A model generated the notes under the pieces. It was not told the DNA's origin, searched no databases, and saw only the letters and a program-made list of their open reading frames with translations. A stretch of DNA of 64,000 nt from Megalonaias nervosa (lineage: Eukaryota; Mollusca; Bivalvia; Unionida; Unionidae). The stretch spans positions 62,001 to 126,000 of the forward strand of contig JAECUM010000816.1 in NCBI GenBank assembly GCA_016617855.1, in the 5' to 3' direction. Shown here piece by piece: positions 42,061 to 54,316 of the stretch. A program made the position numbers and the translations under genes. Numbering within the stretch: position 1 is the first letter of the stretch; the number at the start of each line of letters is the position of its first letter.

Positions 42061-43271
42061 TGAGGTTTCTTTCTCGACTTAACAGGAAATACCGAGATGT
42101 TCCGACTAATCGACTCAAAATCGCCCTAGACTGATCTCCTTGCACTTATACATAGTGGTCCGGGAACCAGGCTAAACGTGCCCGGCTTTTTCCGCTAAGT
42201 CTTGGGAAAGACCCTCGGATGTAATTGCCGCCATATTGAGAACTATATTCTGATCCACTTCTGTTCACATAGCAGAATGAAACTAACATTCGCAGTCATA
42301 CTAATGATAATTTTGTTTCGCAAAAATAGCCTATCTAGATTCGAATGGGAGTGTAAGTTACAATCAGCATTGTTGGCCTATTGCGTTTGTACATTATGAC
42401 GAGACGAATAGCATATAGGGCCTATTGCAACAACCACTTCCGAAGTTATTCACCACTTAACGGAAATGGCCGAGAGAAGTACTGTAATGTTAATGTTTGG
42501 TTATCAGACTACCTCGAGCCTTTAGCAATGATCGAATTCTGACTGAAAAGTCACAGTGTATTCCGATTGGGGAGGCTTTAGATTAAAGGAGATACACAAA
42601 TTACAATGCAACATGTAAATAGTATAATAGTAAACTGATATAACTTGGCAAGAACAAAAAAGAAAACACGTTGGTCAACTAAAGTACGTTTTTCTATAAT
42701 TATGTTTTTCAAAGTGATACTTAGTAGGCGCTGTATATACTGCAGTTTTGTTACTCCCCTCGTATTGGTTGTTTTTTTGTTTATTTGTTTTTTTATAAAT
42801 CAGTTATTTTATATGCTAAAGGTGACCATACTGTACGCAGTAGTGTTGTAGTGTCTGAAAACACGTGTATAGCATATACCTAGAAGTTAGATCCAAGTGT
42901 TCACATTTAATTCACGCAGTAATAGGCCTAAAATGAGCCAGAATTATTAAATGTTTTATTTGGAATGAATTTAGCGGTTTAAAACCCTTCTAAAATATGG
43001 TCCCATGCTGGGTAAGGTCGGGGCACAGTCCCTATCCAAAACAGAACATTTGCCAACACTACATGTTCGTGACATCGTGTGGTCAAATATTATACAGAAT
43101 TTAAGGTGTAATTGGTGCACAATTTCTGTTGTCTGTTCAGTGTCTAAACGAAGAAGATCTCCGCTTTTTTTTTTCTGAGACTACCAGTAATGTCAGGAAA
43201 AACAATTGGAGATCTACTTTTTGTTCTCACACACCACCAGCAAAGGAGCTGCTGAGTCAACATTAACCTCT
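42061..43271. other. Intergenic DNA, no gene seen
   Basis: Only short open frames of low complexity (for example 42645-42851, T-rich). No repeat or RNA feature recognised. Confidence 0.4.
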
Positions 43272-43390
43272 CATCAAAGAGAGAAATGACAAAAGCAATG
43301 AAAACACTCAACAATAACAAGGCAAGCAGGCCCAGATGACATCCCACTAAAAGCTGTTAAAACTGACATTGAAAAGACCAACAAGTAGAT
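43272..43390 (+). pseudogene. LINE reverse-transcriptase fragment
   Basis: REMTKAMKTLNNNKA then, after a shift, AGPDDIPLKAVKTDIEKTNK: the finger region of RTE-like reverse transcriptases (pattern KAxxxLKNxKAxGPDxIP). About 40 codons remain. Flanked on both sides by sequence with ACCAGTAATGTCAG (about 43180 and 43420), suggesting duplicated or rearranged flanks. Confidence 0.65.
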
Positions 43391-43613
43391 CTCTGTTTTC
43401 TTTTTTTTGGAGGGGGGTCCTTTACCAGTAATGTCAGAAGAAAAAAAGCGGAAATCTTCATGTTGGTCTAAGTATTGCCCCATCTTTGTCTTTGACTATA
43501 GTATTCTCACAGTATCCCGTTTGTTTGTACCCCTACCAATTTTAAAAATAGAAGGTACCAAGAAGATAGAACATAAATAAAACTCAATCATTCCATTCGA
43601 TGGCTCACTAGGT

Positions 43614-43935
43614 GACCGCTCCGGTGGCCTAGTGGTTAGAGTGTCCGCCTTGGATGCGGGAGGTCATGGGTTTGATCCCCAGCCGAGTCATACAAGAGAC
43701 TTACAAAATGGTACTAACAGCTGCCTCGCTTGGCGCTCAGCATTAAGAGGTTAGTGTTAGGACTGGTCAACCTGGTGTCAGGATAATGTGACTGGGTGGT
43801 ACATCATGCTACATGCCTGCGGCATGATGCCCCAGTGCTAGACATCACTATAAACTGCCACACTGAAGACATCGTAGTGATATGACTGAAAAATTGTTAA
43901 AGCTACGTTAAAAATCCAAATCACACATACACACA
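43614..43935 (+). mobile_element. tRNA-derived SINE, full copy
   Basis: CGCTCCGGTGGCCTAGTGG with A box GGTGGCCTAGTGG and B box GGTTTGATCCC, body GCTGCCTCGCTTGGCGCTCAGC, GGTTAGTGTTAGGACTGGTC, ATGCCTGCGGCATGATGCCCC hairpin and 3' end GTTAAAAATCCAAATCACACAT. Same family as 39895-40203, opposite strand. Confidence 0.88.
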
Positions 43936-43943
43936 CACGCCTT

Positions 43944-44093
43944 ACTAGGCACTCAGCAATAAGAGGTTAGTGTAAGGACTGGTCAGCCTGGTGTCGCATG
44001 ATGCCCCAGTGCTAGACATCACCGTAAACTGCCACACTGTTGACATCATAGCAATATGACTGAAAAATAGTTCAAGCTATGTTAAAAATCCAA

Positions 44094-44145
<52 letters not shown>
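43944..44145 (+). mobile_element. Partial SINE 3' half plus (CA)n
   Basis: CTCAGCAATAAGAGGTTAGTG..GTTAAAAATCCAATCA repeats the 3' half of the SINE just upstream, lacking the tRNA part, and ends in a (CA)n run (about 44095-44145). A tandem 3' duplication or second insertion. Confidence 0.75.
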
Positions 44146-44147
<2 letters not shown>

Positions 44148-44149
44148 CT

Positions 44150-44290
44150 TTCCCATTAGGTAAAACCTATGTAGCTTAAGTTGTTGATTGGTCTGAGGTG
44201 AAAACAGTGCCTTCATTGACCATGTCATTGAAGGTACAGAAATCAGTGAAAAGTTCTCCATTTTTGTTCATGGTTCCCAGCCAGTGCTTT
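44150..44290 (-). pseudogene. LINE endonuclease fragment
   Basis: Reverse reading LTMGKHWLGTMNKNGELFTD, FCTFNDMVNEGTVFTS and ATQVLPNGK. This is the part of an apurinic-type endonuclease with the G..NENGxxFxDFCxFNxLVIGGTxF pattern seen in RTE-like LINEs. No other part of that LINE is attached. Confidence 0.65.
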
Positions 44291-45196
44291 CCCATGGTCA
44301 GTTTTTTCCATGTTGTTGGAGCCCACTTTGAACAGATCCAGATAAACAGATATCATGTTAGGGTGGAAAAGTCTGTTGCCCAGTGATCCAGGGCAAGTAA
44401 AAATGAAAACCAGGCAATCAGATGCCTCAGAGTTGAGGTCAGCAAAACCAACAGCTCTTGCTGTTCAAGCTTTAGAATAAGTATGCTTGTCTTGATCCAA
44501 GCTTAATAAAATCTACTGTCTAAATAAATGAAAACTTGGGTCTTCATTTTTGTATAATTTACAAGAACTCCAGAATTAAATTTGAACTGAGTAATTCACA
44601 TTTTATTGAAAATATTTTTAAAGATTTTTTTTAAAAACTGGACAGTCAGATGTTTTTGTTGGGCAACCAGATTTTTCTGTTTGTCCAGTGGTCAACCATG
44701 CTATTTGAAATTTATTCTTCCAATGCATTAAATATGCAGACAAAATTGAGACATAAATGCCAACTGATTCAAAATAGTGTAAATATCTGATTGAAAACAT
44801 AATTTTATCATACTTTGCTTTGTATCAGGAAAAATATTAATTTTTCACACATCAACCCAAAAATATGACTGCTACTATACTTGTAGATGTGCTAATGAAT
44901 ATAAATTTTATTATGCCATTCTTACTTTGTAATATTGTTCTCCTTAGAAGAAAGCTTTGAAAGTCGAGTAAAAATTGCTGATTTTCTTAAAACCCTAACT
45001 GTGAATGTTACAAGCAGACAATATTTTGAGCGTATTTGTTATAAATTACTGTGCTGGAAAAAAAAACTTTCAAGTCAGATAACATATCAGATTTTCATAA
45101 CTTTTGGACAAAATCTTTCTGCCATTTGTGGAGTAGGAAATAAACTTACTACTGAAGGCATTTTTCATAAATTTCCTGACAAAAAAAAATACTATA

Positions 45197-46656
45197 GTGT
45201 TCCCTCATTATAATGCTGTCCATAGAACCCTTAAATGTAGCACCTTACAAGAATGCCTTGTATTGAAGTACATTTCAGGGTTCTCAGAGACACATATTTA
45301 TAATTTTGTTTGCATGAGAATTCCAAAGCCAAGTCCTGGGTATACAATTATATTTGGCAAACCTCTTTAATTTGACAGTTTCTACAAAGCGAGTATCAGT
45401 CGTGAATTGTGTGGGTTATCAAACAGATGCCAAGTGATTATAACAGATTAGGCAAAGTCAAATAGGCCAGATCTTACTAGGTAAGGTATGGAGATTGACA
45501 CCTGTTAATTGATTGTCAGGACCACAGCACGTTGTGATCAAAAGACTTATGGCACTTGCATGTTTTGACACCTAGTCCATAAGAGAAATAAGAACTCCAA
45601 TGCTATTCATCATAAGTCATAACAAAATCATCTGCTTTCTGTAACATGGGCAGATAGACTTTCATGTTTGAATAATTATAAATGTGTGATTCCCATTGGT
45701 AATTTACATACATATACTTTCTTTCGTGCCAAATGCAAGGCTAAGGATGATCCAGATTGTAATGAGATTTGCTGACAGAAAGTAATGTACCTAATTCTGA
45801 TGAAGTAAACATAATACCAAGATACTGTAAGATTTGTAGAATGAATCATGGAATCAGAGATTTCCCATGGACTGCAGAATCACAAAAACATTGGGATAAT
45901 ATTAACTACATGTACAAGGTGTCATGGCTGGTACCAGTTGGAACACGAAACATGCAGAGCTCAACATTCACTAGGCTAGACATCTCTCAGATCATTTATT
46001 TGCAGCTTTGACTCTAAAACTGAAGTGGAATTAAAGTCTAAGAGACTGGTATATGTTCTGAAATGCGTTGTACAAGATGAAAAGGAAAAAGTCAGTGGAA
46101 TATTGTCATTTGTTTCTTCTTCCAGTGTCATGGCAAATTTATTTATTTAAAATGGAATTGTTTAAGCTAATTAAATAAACTAATGTAGAAAGCAAACTTT
46201 AATCTCATTCTTGATTCCTTCTAGCTGCTCACAAAATTTAAGAATGGCAAGCTAAAATCATTGAGAATTGTTATCTGGCTGTATTTTTAGTATCAGAATC
46301 ATATTTTTCACTCAGTTGCCTTAGATTTATAATACTAAATATTTCACAAAGAATTAGCGTTGACAATCAGATGGCATTTACATGTATATTGATGACAACA
46401 TGTGCTGCACAGTGCATATTGGTAATGCCTGAATTAGTGCAACGGAAAAAAGGGGTCTTGTTGGGACTCCAATTTTTAGGACTTTGATTCCAGTTTTATT
46501 CAGTGAAGGAATTCCAGACTTCAACTTTCACAGTCATATGAGGAACCCTGCATGATGCACATACGTTTACTACCACTTAATGAAGTGGGATCCCTGGCCA
46601 TACTTGCCTTATAATAGGAACTGTGTTATAATAAAGGGTGTTATAGCAAGGGAGTG
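45197..46656. mobile_element. Possible pogo/Tigger-like element remnant
   Basis: GTGTTCCCTCATTATAATGCTG at the left is roughly the inverse of GTGTTATAGCAAGGGAGTGT at the right, with TA at both outer edges. pogo/Tigger ends have the CxCTCxxTxxTATAAC pattern. No transposase could be read between. Tentative. Confidence 0.3.
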
Positions 46657-46805
46657 TACAGCTTTGTATTTTCTTATCTTTGCATTATTTCATCCTATTT
46701 ATGAATTTAATTTGGATTAGTGAGTAAAATACTTAGTATTGCAAGTTCCTGTTTAGAGCTTTGGCTTTCGGGATTGTTATAAACCATTTTGTTGATTCTT
46801 TTCAG

Positions 46806-47275
46806 AGTCACTTTGTCAGTAACTGGATCATTGCCAAACGGTAAGACCATTAGCAACAATGAGTGGGGAGAACTGTCCACTTGTACTGGCCTGCAGCTTT
46901 CACTGTGATCATCAGAAATCTCATCTGCAAGAAAACCTCCAGGACATGTACAGAAAAGAGGAACTTTTGGACTTGAACATTCTTGTTGGGAAAATGGTAA
47001 TAAGAGTCCACATGGTAATTATGGCTGCATTCAGTCCATATCTTCGAAATGTTATCAGTTCAGATATTGGTTATGATAGAATAGCAAACGTTCCTCTTCA
47101 CCAACTGAACTGTGAGGCTGTAAAAGCTCTAGTCAAATTTTGTTACACCAGTGACATTTCTGTGGACTCAAATTCAGTATGCCCCCTTCTAGAAGCAGCA
47201 CAGGTTCTCAAGATAAGCGAGGTGGAGCAGTTATGTGAGACATTTCTCTCAGCTCAGCAACGGTTTCACCCATTG
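46806..47275 (+). CDS. Host BTB/POZ-domain protein gene, first coding exon
   Basis: The acceptor TTCTTTTCAG ends at 46805; 53 bases of 5' UTR precede ATG 46859, and the donor GTAAGA starts at 47276. The coding part gives 139 residues: MSGENCPLVLACSFHCDHQK, then a BTB domain with LQDMYRKEELLDLNILVGK, MVIMAAFSPYLRNVI, LHQLNCEAVKALVKFCYTSD, and ISEVEQLCETFL. The pattern (D..L.V......H..ILAA.S.YF....FxYTG) is the classic BTB fold used for dimerisation, found in transcription factors and Cul3 adaptors. The exon ends in phase 0, matching the exon at 55912. The later exons suggest a nuclear regulator; zinc fingers may lie beyond the window. The domain is firm, the subfamily unknown. Confidence 0.9.
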
Positions 47276-48002
47276 GTAAGAATTTTAATTTTATTACAAT
47301 CGCTCACCACATTTTCCCCTGTACTGATCTCCTTTTAATATTTTTAGTCACCTATGGCCTGTCTGTAGAATACCTAATAATTAGACTTAGGTAAATGGGC
47401 ATGGAGTCAATGTGACTAATTAACAGTTAGTCTTCTGTGACCTGAAAATCAATGGCCTTCTTCAAAAAGTATTTCAGCAGTGTTTACCCGTTATGTCCAT
47501 TAGGATCTGAAGCATGTCATGTTTCTGTGTACAATTTTGATGTTGTTTATAGATGATGCTTAATATGTTTAACCAGTGTTTCATTACACTAGCTGTATTA
47601 TTGTTCATTAAACTTTAACTTAAAACATTTTGCATAACACAATATCAATAAAAATGACCATTAAAAAAATCAGATATTTATTCAGTGTTTTTGCCTAAAT
47701 CATTTGTAATTGGTCTTTCCTTTTTATCTTAACTTAGCCAAAGGGTGGCCAATTTTTAATCAAAGACTCAAAAGCAACACTACCATATTTAATCCCTTTA
47801 TTACTTATAATACTTAAAATATCCCACACTGGGCTAAATTCTGCAGGTTACAACAATAAAGTAATCAATTAACAGCTTGTCATGTATACATGCTAGCCTT
47901 AATCCCATTAAGTTGTCATACATCATTGCATAGGTTGCAGTGATTGCTGGAACAGTTAAGGTATCCACTAGATTGGGTACAGTTTTCGATAAAAGTATGA
48001 TA

Positions 48003-48447
48003 CAGGTAAAACCTGTTATAACACGATTCATTGTAACACAGTGCTGCTTACAACATGATGGCAGCATGACTCCCATTTCTTAATTTAAGGTGACCTCTCT
48101 GTTTAACATCTAAATACATGCTCTCAGAAAAGCCGATTATTCATATCGCTAGCAGATTTTTAATCCCAGCACTGTGTTTAATGTTGCCTTAACTTTGGAA
48201 ATTGTCTAAGACATATTGCAGTGTTATATTTGTTAACAAGAATAAAGAAAAGCTATCAAGTTCAGATAAAACAAATGAACGAAACAAATGATATATGATG
48301 AAGAGGTTAGTTAAAATTGATGACACTGAAATTTCAGTGCACATTTTCCATGGGAAAGTTTTTCGAAAAATTTGTTAACATGATCCCACTTATATTGTGA
48401 TGTTATCCAAAGACCCCGAGCATAACATTATAATGGGGTTTTACATG
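48003..48447. mobile_element. pogo/Tigger-like MITE in the first intron
   Basis: CAGGTAAAACCTGTTATAA at the left and TTATAATGGGGTTTTACATG at the right are imperfect inverses, with TA on both sides (48001-48002 and 48448-48449). Length 445 bp, non-coding. TA duplication and GTAAAACC-TATAA ends fit Tigger-like MITEs. Confidence 0.65.
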
Positions 48448-49149
48448 TAATTAGATAATCTTCATAAGTGTCAGGAGCACATATGGGATACATATTAGTA
48501 ATTTACTAGTCTTTCAAAATAATTTCCACATTTCATCAGTGCAGTCAGAGTTTTCTCAGGCAAATTAGGCAGCTCACTTAGAATACAGGAGGGGTCCAAT
48601 CAGAAATTAGAAATGAGTCGAGCTGTTGGATTTTTTAGCACTGCCAACATACATACATTGTACTAAATAACTCCAATAGTAAACCTTTGGAAACACACTT
48701 GTATAAAAAATTTCAATCACTTTAGATTTCTCAATACTCTTGAATAAATGTATTGTATCTCAGTATAGACCCATCCTTGATGCAAGCTTCTTTGTGGAGA
48801 AAACCATATGAACTGCTGCATTTTTTTATATACGTATGTATGAAACATGTGTTTCCAATAAAGAATCAGGTGCTACTTTCAGTATTTAGTAAGTCAAGTC
48901 TGTAAAAAACTATAATTGCTTCAAAAGAACATTGTTTCTATTTTTTCAGTTACAGATAGGATAAACTCTCATGATTTTTTTAGTAAAATTTTGCTTTTCA
49001 TTATCAACCAGTCAGAGTCCTCAGATTTCATACATACATGTGCTCTCTTTTGTGGTCAACCGTTTCAAGCCATTTTCCCATTTTAAGCTTAACTGGTCAT
49101 CAACTAGAAGAGCTTATGAACTGGCTGTTGTCTGTCATCTGATGTCTGT

Positions 49150-49610
49150 CGATCCATTAGCACAAATTTGTTATCACTACTCCTCCTAAACTACTCTGAT
49201 TGTCATGAAACTACATACACACTTATCCCAAGGTCTTGTTCTTCTTAAATAAATATGTTGCTGATCAGACATCCAATATAGACGCCACAGCAGCCATCTA
49301 AAAAATCTTGTCACTACTTCTCTAGAATGGATGGTCATATCAGTTTTGGGGTTTTAACTGAAAAACTTCTACGATGTTTAGTTGGTCCTAAATGAAAATG
49401 GTACCAGTCTAATCTCCACAGCAGCCATCTTGAAAATCTTGTTATCCTTACTGCTCCTGAATGGATTGTCATGTCAGTATGCAGTTTTCACCAGAAGACT
49501 TATGAGGTCTAGTTGGTCCTGAAAGAAAATGGTCCATACAAGCATCCATGGTGGCCATCTGAATATTTTGTTATGACTACTTCTAAATGGATGATCATAT
49601 CAACAGCAGA
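49150..49610. repeat. Degenerate tandem repeat, about 120-bp unit
   Basis: Three to four copies of a unit with CAGCAGCCATCTTGAAAATCTTGTTAT, ACTACTCCTGAATGGATTGTCAT and AGTTGGTCCTGAATGAAAATGG, diverged and with indels. Intronic; no coding role. Confidence 0.7.
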
Positions 49611-49689
49611 GAAAGGTTACTTGTGATATTGTTTCCCAGTTTTCAGCTTTTTCCTGTAACCACCTGATTTCATGTCTGGGATGAAAAAA

Positions 49690-52600
49690 AATGAAGAAAC
49701 ACATAGGAGCAGATAAGAAAAACAAATATAAAGGACAAACATTGGATGAATTTATGAAGGAATTGCAACAGCTAGCTAAGAACTCCAATTTTACAAATGA
49801 AGATGCTGAAATTTTATCACAGGTAAAACAGCACTTTATGTTATAGACTCTGCAGGAGGTTTTTGTCTCAGCCTGAGATGTTCTTGACCAACACGTTAGA
49901 TCTTTGTAGAACCCTGGATCTTGCCAGGGTGCAGACATTAGTGATGGACTGTGAGGCTGTGAATGCTGGAAGAAAATGTAAAGGCACTAAAATGGCCAAA
50001 CTCAGAAGTCTAAGCAAGCCAATCAGCAGAGTATTCCCACAATGACAAATGCCAGGTGGAGAGTATTTCAACAATGACAAATTCCTGGTGGAGAGTATTC
50101 CCACAAGGATGAATGCCCATCCAGAGGCAAAACTTGCCATTACTGCAGTCCATTGAAATATTTCAGAAGACTTCGCATAAAGCTGTAAAGGAAGGCATCT
50201 GTTGACAATATTTCAAATTTGGAGGATGAAATGCCTGGAGTATGCATACAGATCATGTGAAATGAATGCTATTAGTGTGCGCACACAACTGTTAATGTTC
50301 TTGGAAGAAAGACATTGAATGCAAGATTAAAAATAAGCATTTTTTTTTTATTTTAATGGCAATTTTAACGTGTTATTTTCTATATCATGTAGAGGAATGG
50401 GAGCAAATTGCTTTTTCCAAGGACACACCAAGCGAGCTGACCTCTGTGGATTTTACACCTGCAGCCCAGGAGAACATGCCTATTTTTTCACAAGTCTTAT
50501 AAACAACACAACATGGTGCTGGAAGGAACCTTCAGAAGGTTTAATGTTAATGGACTACTTACAACAATGAAAATGTGACTTTGATGTTGACAATTTAAAT
50601 TATTTAATATTGTGTTTAGTGCTGAAAGAATCTTGCCAGCTGCTAAGAAGATAGTGTCATGGAGTCCATGCTTATCTAATACTTGGGTGAAATGACCCCT
50701 CTCTAGCCAATATGGTAATAGTGGCTAAAATTAGAAGTAAGTGTAGAACGTTTTAAAAAATTCATAATGTTTAAATTTGATTAAATTTATGTTTTTGTAT
50801 ATTTTCATACCAGGTGAGTCAGATACTGATGAAATACTGTTAAAACTTTTTTAAAATGTTAGAATGTTTCTTTTTTTTTTTTGTTGCGACACCACGGTTG
50901 CTGTATAAGAGATCAACTATTGAATTTTCAGGTTGTTGCCTGGGACTTCTCAAAAATAATTTCAGGCCCCTGAATAGCTTGAGAAAAATACATATGTGCT
51001 CTGATTTGTAGAAAACAGTATTAATTCTATCCATCAGTTTATGATTTTGTTCAAACAAGACACACACACACAGACACCTTGGTTGGAAAGAAAATCTCAA
51101 AATCTCAGAACTCCACACCAGTTAAATAGTCCCTGAAAAAATTTGTTTACATTACAGTCAAAAAGTGGCAACTGTTTCCCTAGAAGAAGTCATTATTTCA
51201 TACATTTATTGGATAAAATGATTAATTGTATTTGTAATGCACCTTGATGCATCCAGTTAGTCATAATTTGTTTCCAATTTGTTTACAAAAAGTAAATTTA
51301 CACTCGTTTTTGTAAGGATCATTTTACATTTTGGTTTGAATTTCATTGATACACTCTTTTATAGGGACCGAGTGGTCTAAAGCACTCACCATTACGGATC
51401 ACTGCCATCTCACATCTGTCTGTGTGGGTTCGAATCTCGGGCTCAGCCATTGTGGGTACATGAGAAAACTTGCCAGTAGCTTCTCATGGACTGGTGGTTT
51501 TTTCTGTGGTTTTCCCTGGTTCTTCCTCCACCATTTATACTGGCCCCTTGTATTGAAAAATGGTGTTAAACCCTACAACAACAACTCTTTTATAACTTTC
51601 CACATTATTTTGTGACGGGAAAATTGACACAAAGTCAATGTTTTACCTTGTTACATGGTTTTTGTTTCTTTGATTGCAAGAAACAATTTTTCACCTAATA
51701 TTATGGATATAATTAGTTCTCTTTTTCTACAAATCAGAGACAGTATTTCGTTTCCAGATCTTTGTGGGCTGAATATTTTTTATTTTTTAAAACCCCTCAC
51801 CCCACAAAGAAAAAGTTTAGTCCATAATGCAAGGTATTGAAATGTTAAAAAGGGGATTGTGGTGTGGGCTCAAGGGAATACAAAGTGTAGTTGCACTTCC
51901 TTTAGGGTATGATTAGTCTTTAGGGTGAATACCAAACATTTCACTTGAATTGGTCCCTAGCAATGACTTGTGCCAGTGGAAAAACAAGACCTCCTGTGAA
52001 TACATCAGGAGTTTCTTTGAATGGTAAATTATGATGCATGTCTTTTTATTCCAGATTATAGCACATTAAGTGAACCCTTACATCATCTGTCCCAAAAAAT
52101 GTAGAATATAGTGGTCAACAAAGCAGAAAAATACATTTGAAAATCTGAAGAAAGAGTTCATCACAGGACCATAATGGCATTTTATGACTGTAAATAAAAC
52201 ACACCAATTCTTGTGGATCCAAGTCCATTCACTTTATATGCTATGCTAGTACAGGAAGGAAACATTTTACCAATGCCAGCATTACGGGCATTGAAACTTG
52301 CTACAATCCAGCAGAATATGAGGATATGGCAGTCGTATGAGCATAGAACATTTCAAGATGTACGTGAGAGATGTAGAACACTTCACTGTCATTAAGCACC
52401 ACAAGCCTTTAGAAACTATTGGTAGAAGAGGAAGCTTTCTTTTAGCATTGAAAGATGGGTTCCAAGATTGCAACTATATAAATTAAATCCCGTTGACCAG
52501 ACCCAGTTGAAAGTAATCTCTTGATGACTCGTTTAAACAAAAGATTGTTGAGGAATACAGCACACACGTGTGTAAACTTCTTTGCTAACCCCCCAGTTCT

Positions 52601-53130
52601 TAAAGTCATGAAGTTGCAATGTGTCAAGACCTCAACTTGTCCAGACAAACAATTTTATCCAGATATCAGTGTTTATGAACTTAAGGAAATCAGCAGTCTA
52701 GAGGAAGAACTGTCATTTTTTAGGTTTGTGTTCACAACAGAGCTGCATTCCAAAGTAGTAACTCTGGGAATGACCTACAAGGAATTGTTCAAACAGAGGC
52801 CTTTCTGAGATGAAAAGTTTGGTGTCTTGGATTTAATGAAAATGTTGAAAATGGTGTCAAGAACTGCCTGGGAAACCAAGCTGTGAATCTGGCTTAGGAC
52901 AAAGGGAGCCATTGAACACATCAAATATGCCATCTAATCGATGGAAGTGTTTAAGTATGGACTTCTGCAGACCACTTCCATCTTGGGTGCACCTTGTAAC
53001 ACAGGATAAATACCTGAAATACTCTTTAGTGGAAATTTTGAAATCTTTTTCTGTAAAAGATGCAAGACCAGTAATCAACAAGGTATTTTTTACTTTTATA
53101 TACCCCAGGACTATTACATTGGATCTTTAG
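49690..53130 (+). mobile_element. Degenerate Ty3/Gypsy retrotransposon in the intron of the BTB gene
   Basis: Gag-like pieces: LDEFMKELQQLAKNSNFTNE (about 49744-49805) and TLDLARVQTLVMDCEAVNAG (about 49908-49967). RNase H-like pieces: FENLKKEFITG (about 52135-52165) and VIKHHKPLETIG (about 52385-52425). Integrase-like: KCLSMDFCRPLPS (about 52945-52983) and LVEILKSFSVKDARPVINKV (about 53025-53085). The order gag, RNase H, integrase is that of Ty3/Gypsy. Reverse transcriptase and protease were not recognised, and no LTRs were found. It is disrupted by a SINE at 51360-51590 and many stops. Confidence 0.7.
51360..51590 (+). mobile_element. tRNA-derived SINE (second family) inside the Gypsy remnant
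   Basis: GGGACCGAGTGGTCTAAAGC (A box) and GGGTTCGAATCTCGGG (B box), then a body with TGAGAAAACTTGCCAGTAGCTTCTCATGG and a GTGTTAAACCC end followed by (CAA)n. The same family occurs at 57056 and, inverted, at 57342-57528. Different from the SINE at 39895 and 43614. Confidence 0.85.
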
Positions 53131-53235
53131 ATATTCCAGGACTGTTAAATAGGACCTTTAGATACCCCAGGTCTATTAAATAGGACTTTTAGATACCCCA
53201 GGACTATTACATAGAACTTTTAGATACACTGTACC
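53090..53235. repeat. Tandem repeat, about 37-bp unit
   Basis: Four copies of a unit of the form ATACCCCAGGACTATTAAATAGGACTTTTAG. It directly follows the integrase-like remnant. Confidence 0.8.
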
Positions 53236-54180
53236 CCAGAACAGTGGGAGTCCATCAGTCTGATTAAAATCAGATCTCCACAGTTCTACATGTAGATTTG
53301 ACAATCACCAATAAGAAGTCATGTTCTTTTGACCATGTGGTTCACCAATCAAATCACAACTTTCAGATTTGCTGTACTTATTGAAGGCAAGAACTGTATA
53401 CACTTGTTCAATATTGTAGTGTGATGCCATATCCATAAACTGGATTTACTCCATTTTGACTAATATTGGGTTGTGAACTGCACACTGAATTTTCAGAGAC
53501 ATGTGACAGTGAACCTTAAACTGAAACTGAAGAGAAAGCAATGGTAAAAACAAATGAAGAAATATGCAGACAAAAATAAGCATGCTTATCTTTGTGACAT
53601 CAAAAGTAGGGATACCGGTATAGTACACCAAACAAAATAAGTTGATCCCTGCATTTATCCCGAGACCACACTTATTTGTTTGCTGAAATATGATTTCATT
53701 GTCAACTGGAATTTGTTGCCTTTTAAGAAAGTATACCCCCTGTTTGCAGAACTTTCTTTCCATGAAGAAATGGAATAAGAAGAACTAATGAATGAAACAC
53801 AAGAAAATCAGGAATGAAAACTTGGCTCAAAGAAAGTTTTGCACAATCCAAGTCAAGCTATTCTGGAACCAGTCATGTAAACATGACCCAGACTGCACTC
53901 AACTCAAATTGTCTCAAAGCTATCATCACCCGGTGATCAAAAATGAGTGAAATGCTTCAACATTGACCAGGCCGTGCATACATGTGAGAATCAGTTTGCC
54001 ATAACGATTTCATAAGATTCTGAAGAGAAAGTGTCAGAAAAATGTTTTGCCTATAGTGTATTCACACTGTGACTGGGGCTCAACAGTTCCCTCATGATCA
54101 CAGGGGCCACATGCAGATAAATGTAGGTTAACTCTTAGTTTTATTAACTTCAGTTTTATCATCAGCTAGTTATATCCCGT

Positions 54181-54316
54181 CACAGGAGTCTGACATTTTA
54201 TCAGTAAAATACGGTGAAAATCTGTGACAACATGAAATAGCCATATCTGTGTTGTAAATATACATGTTGTCACAAATTTTCATCATATTTTATTGATAAA
54301 ATGTCTGACTCCCGTG
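54181..54316. repeat. Long palindrome, MITE-like
   Basis: The arm CACAGGAGTCTGACATTTTATC..GTGACAACATG (54181-54234) is inverted at 54263-54316, with a 28-base spacer. No target duplication was identified. It could be a small foldback MITE. Confidence 0.65.

Noticed and set aside
49863..50045. 60-codon frame as a host exon
   Set aside because: Its content matches the Gag-like part of the decayed Gypsy element.
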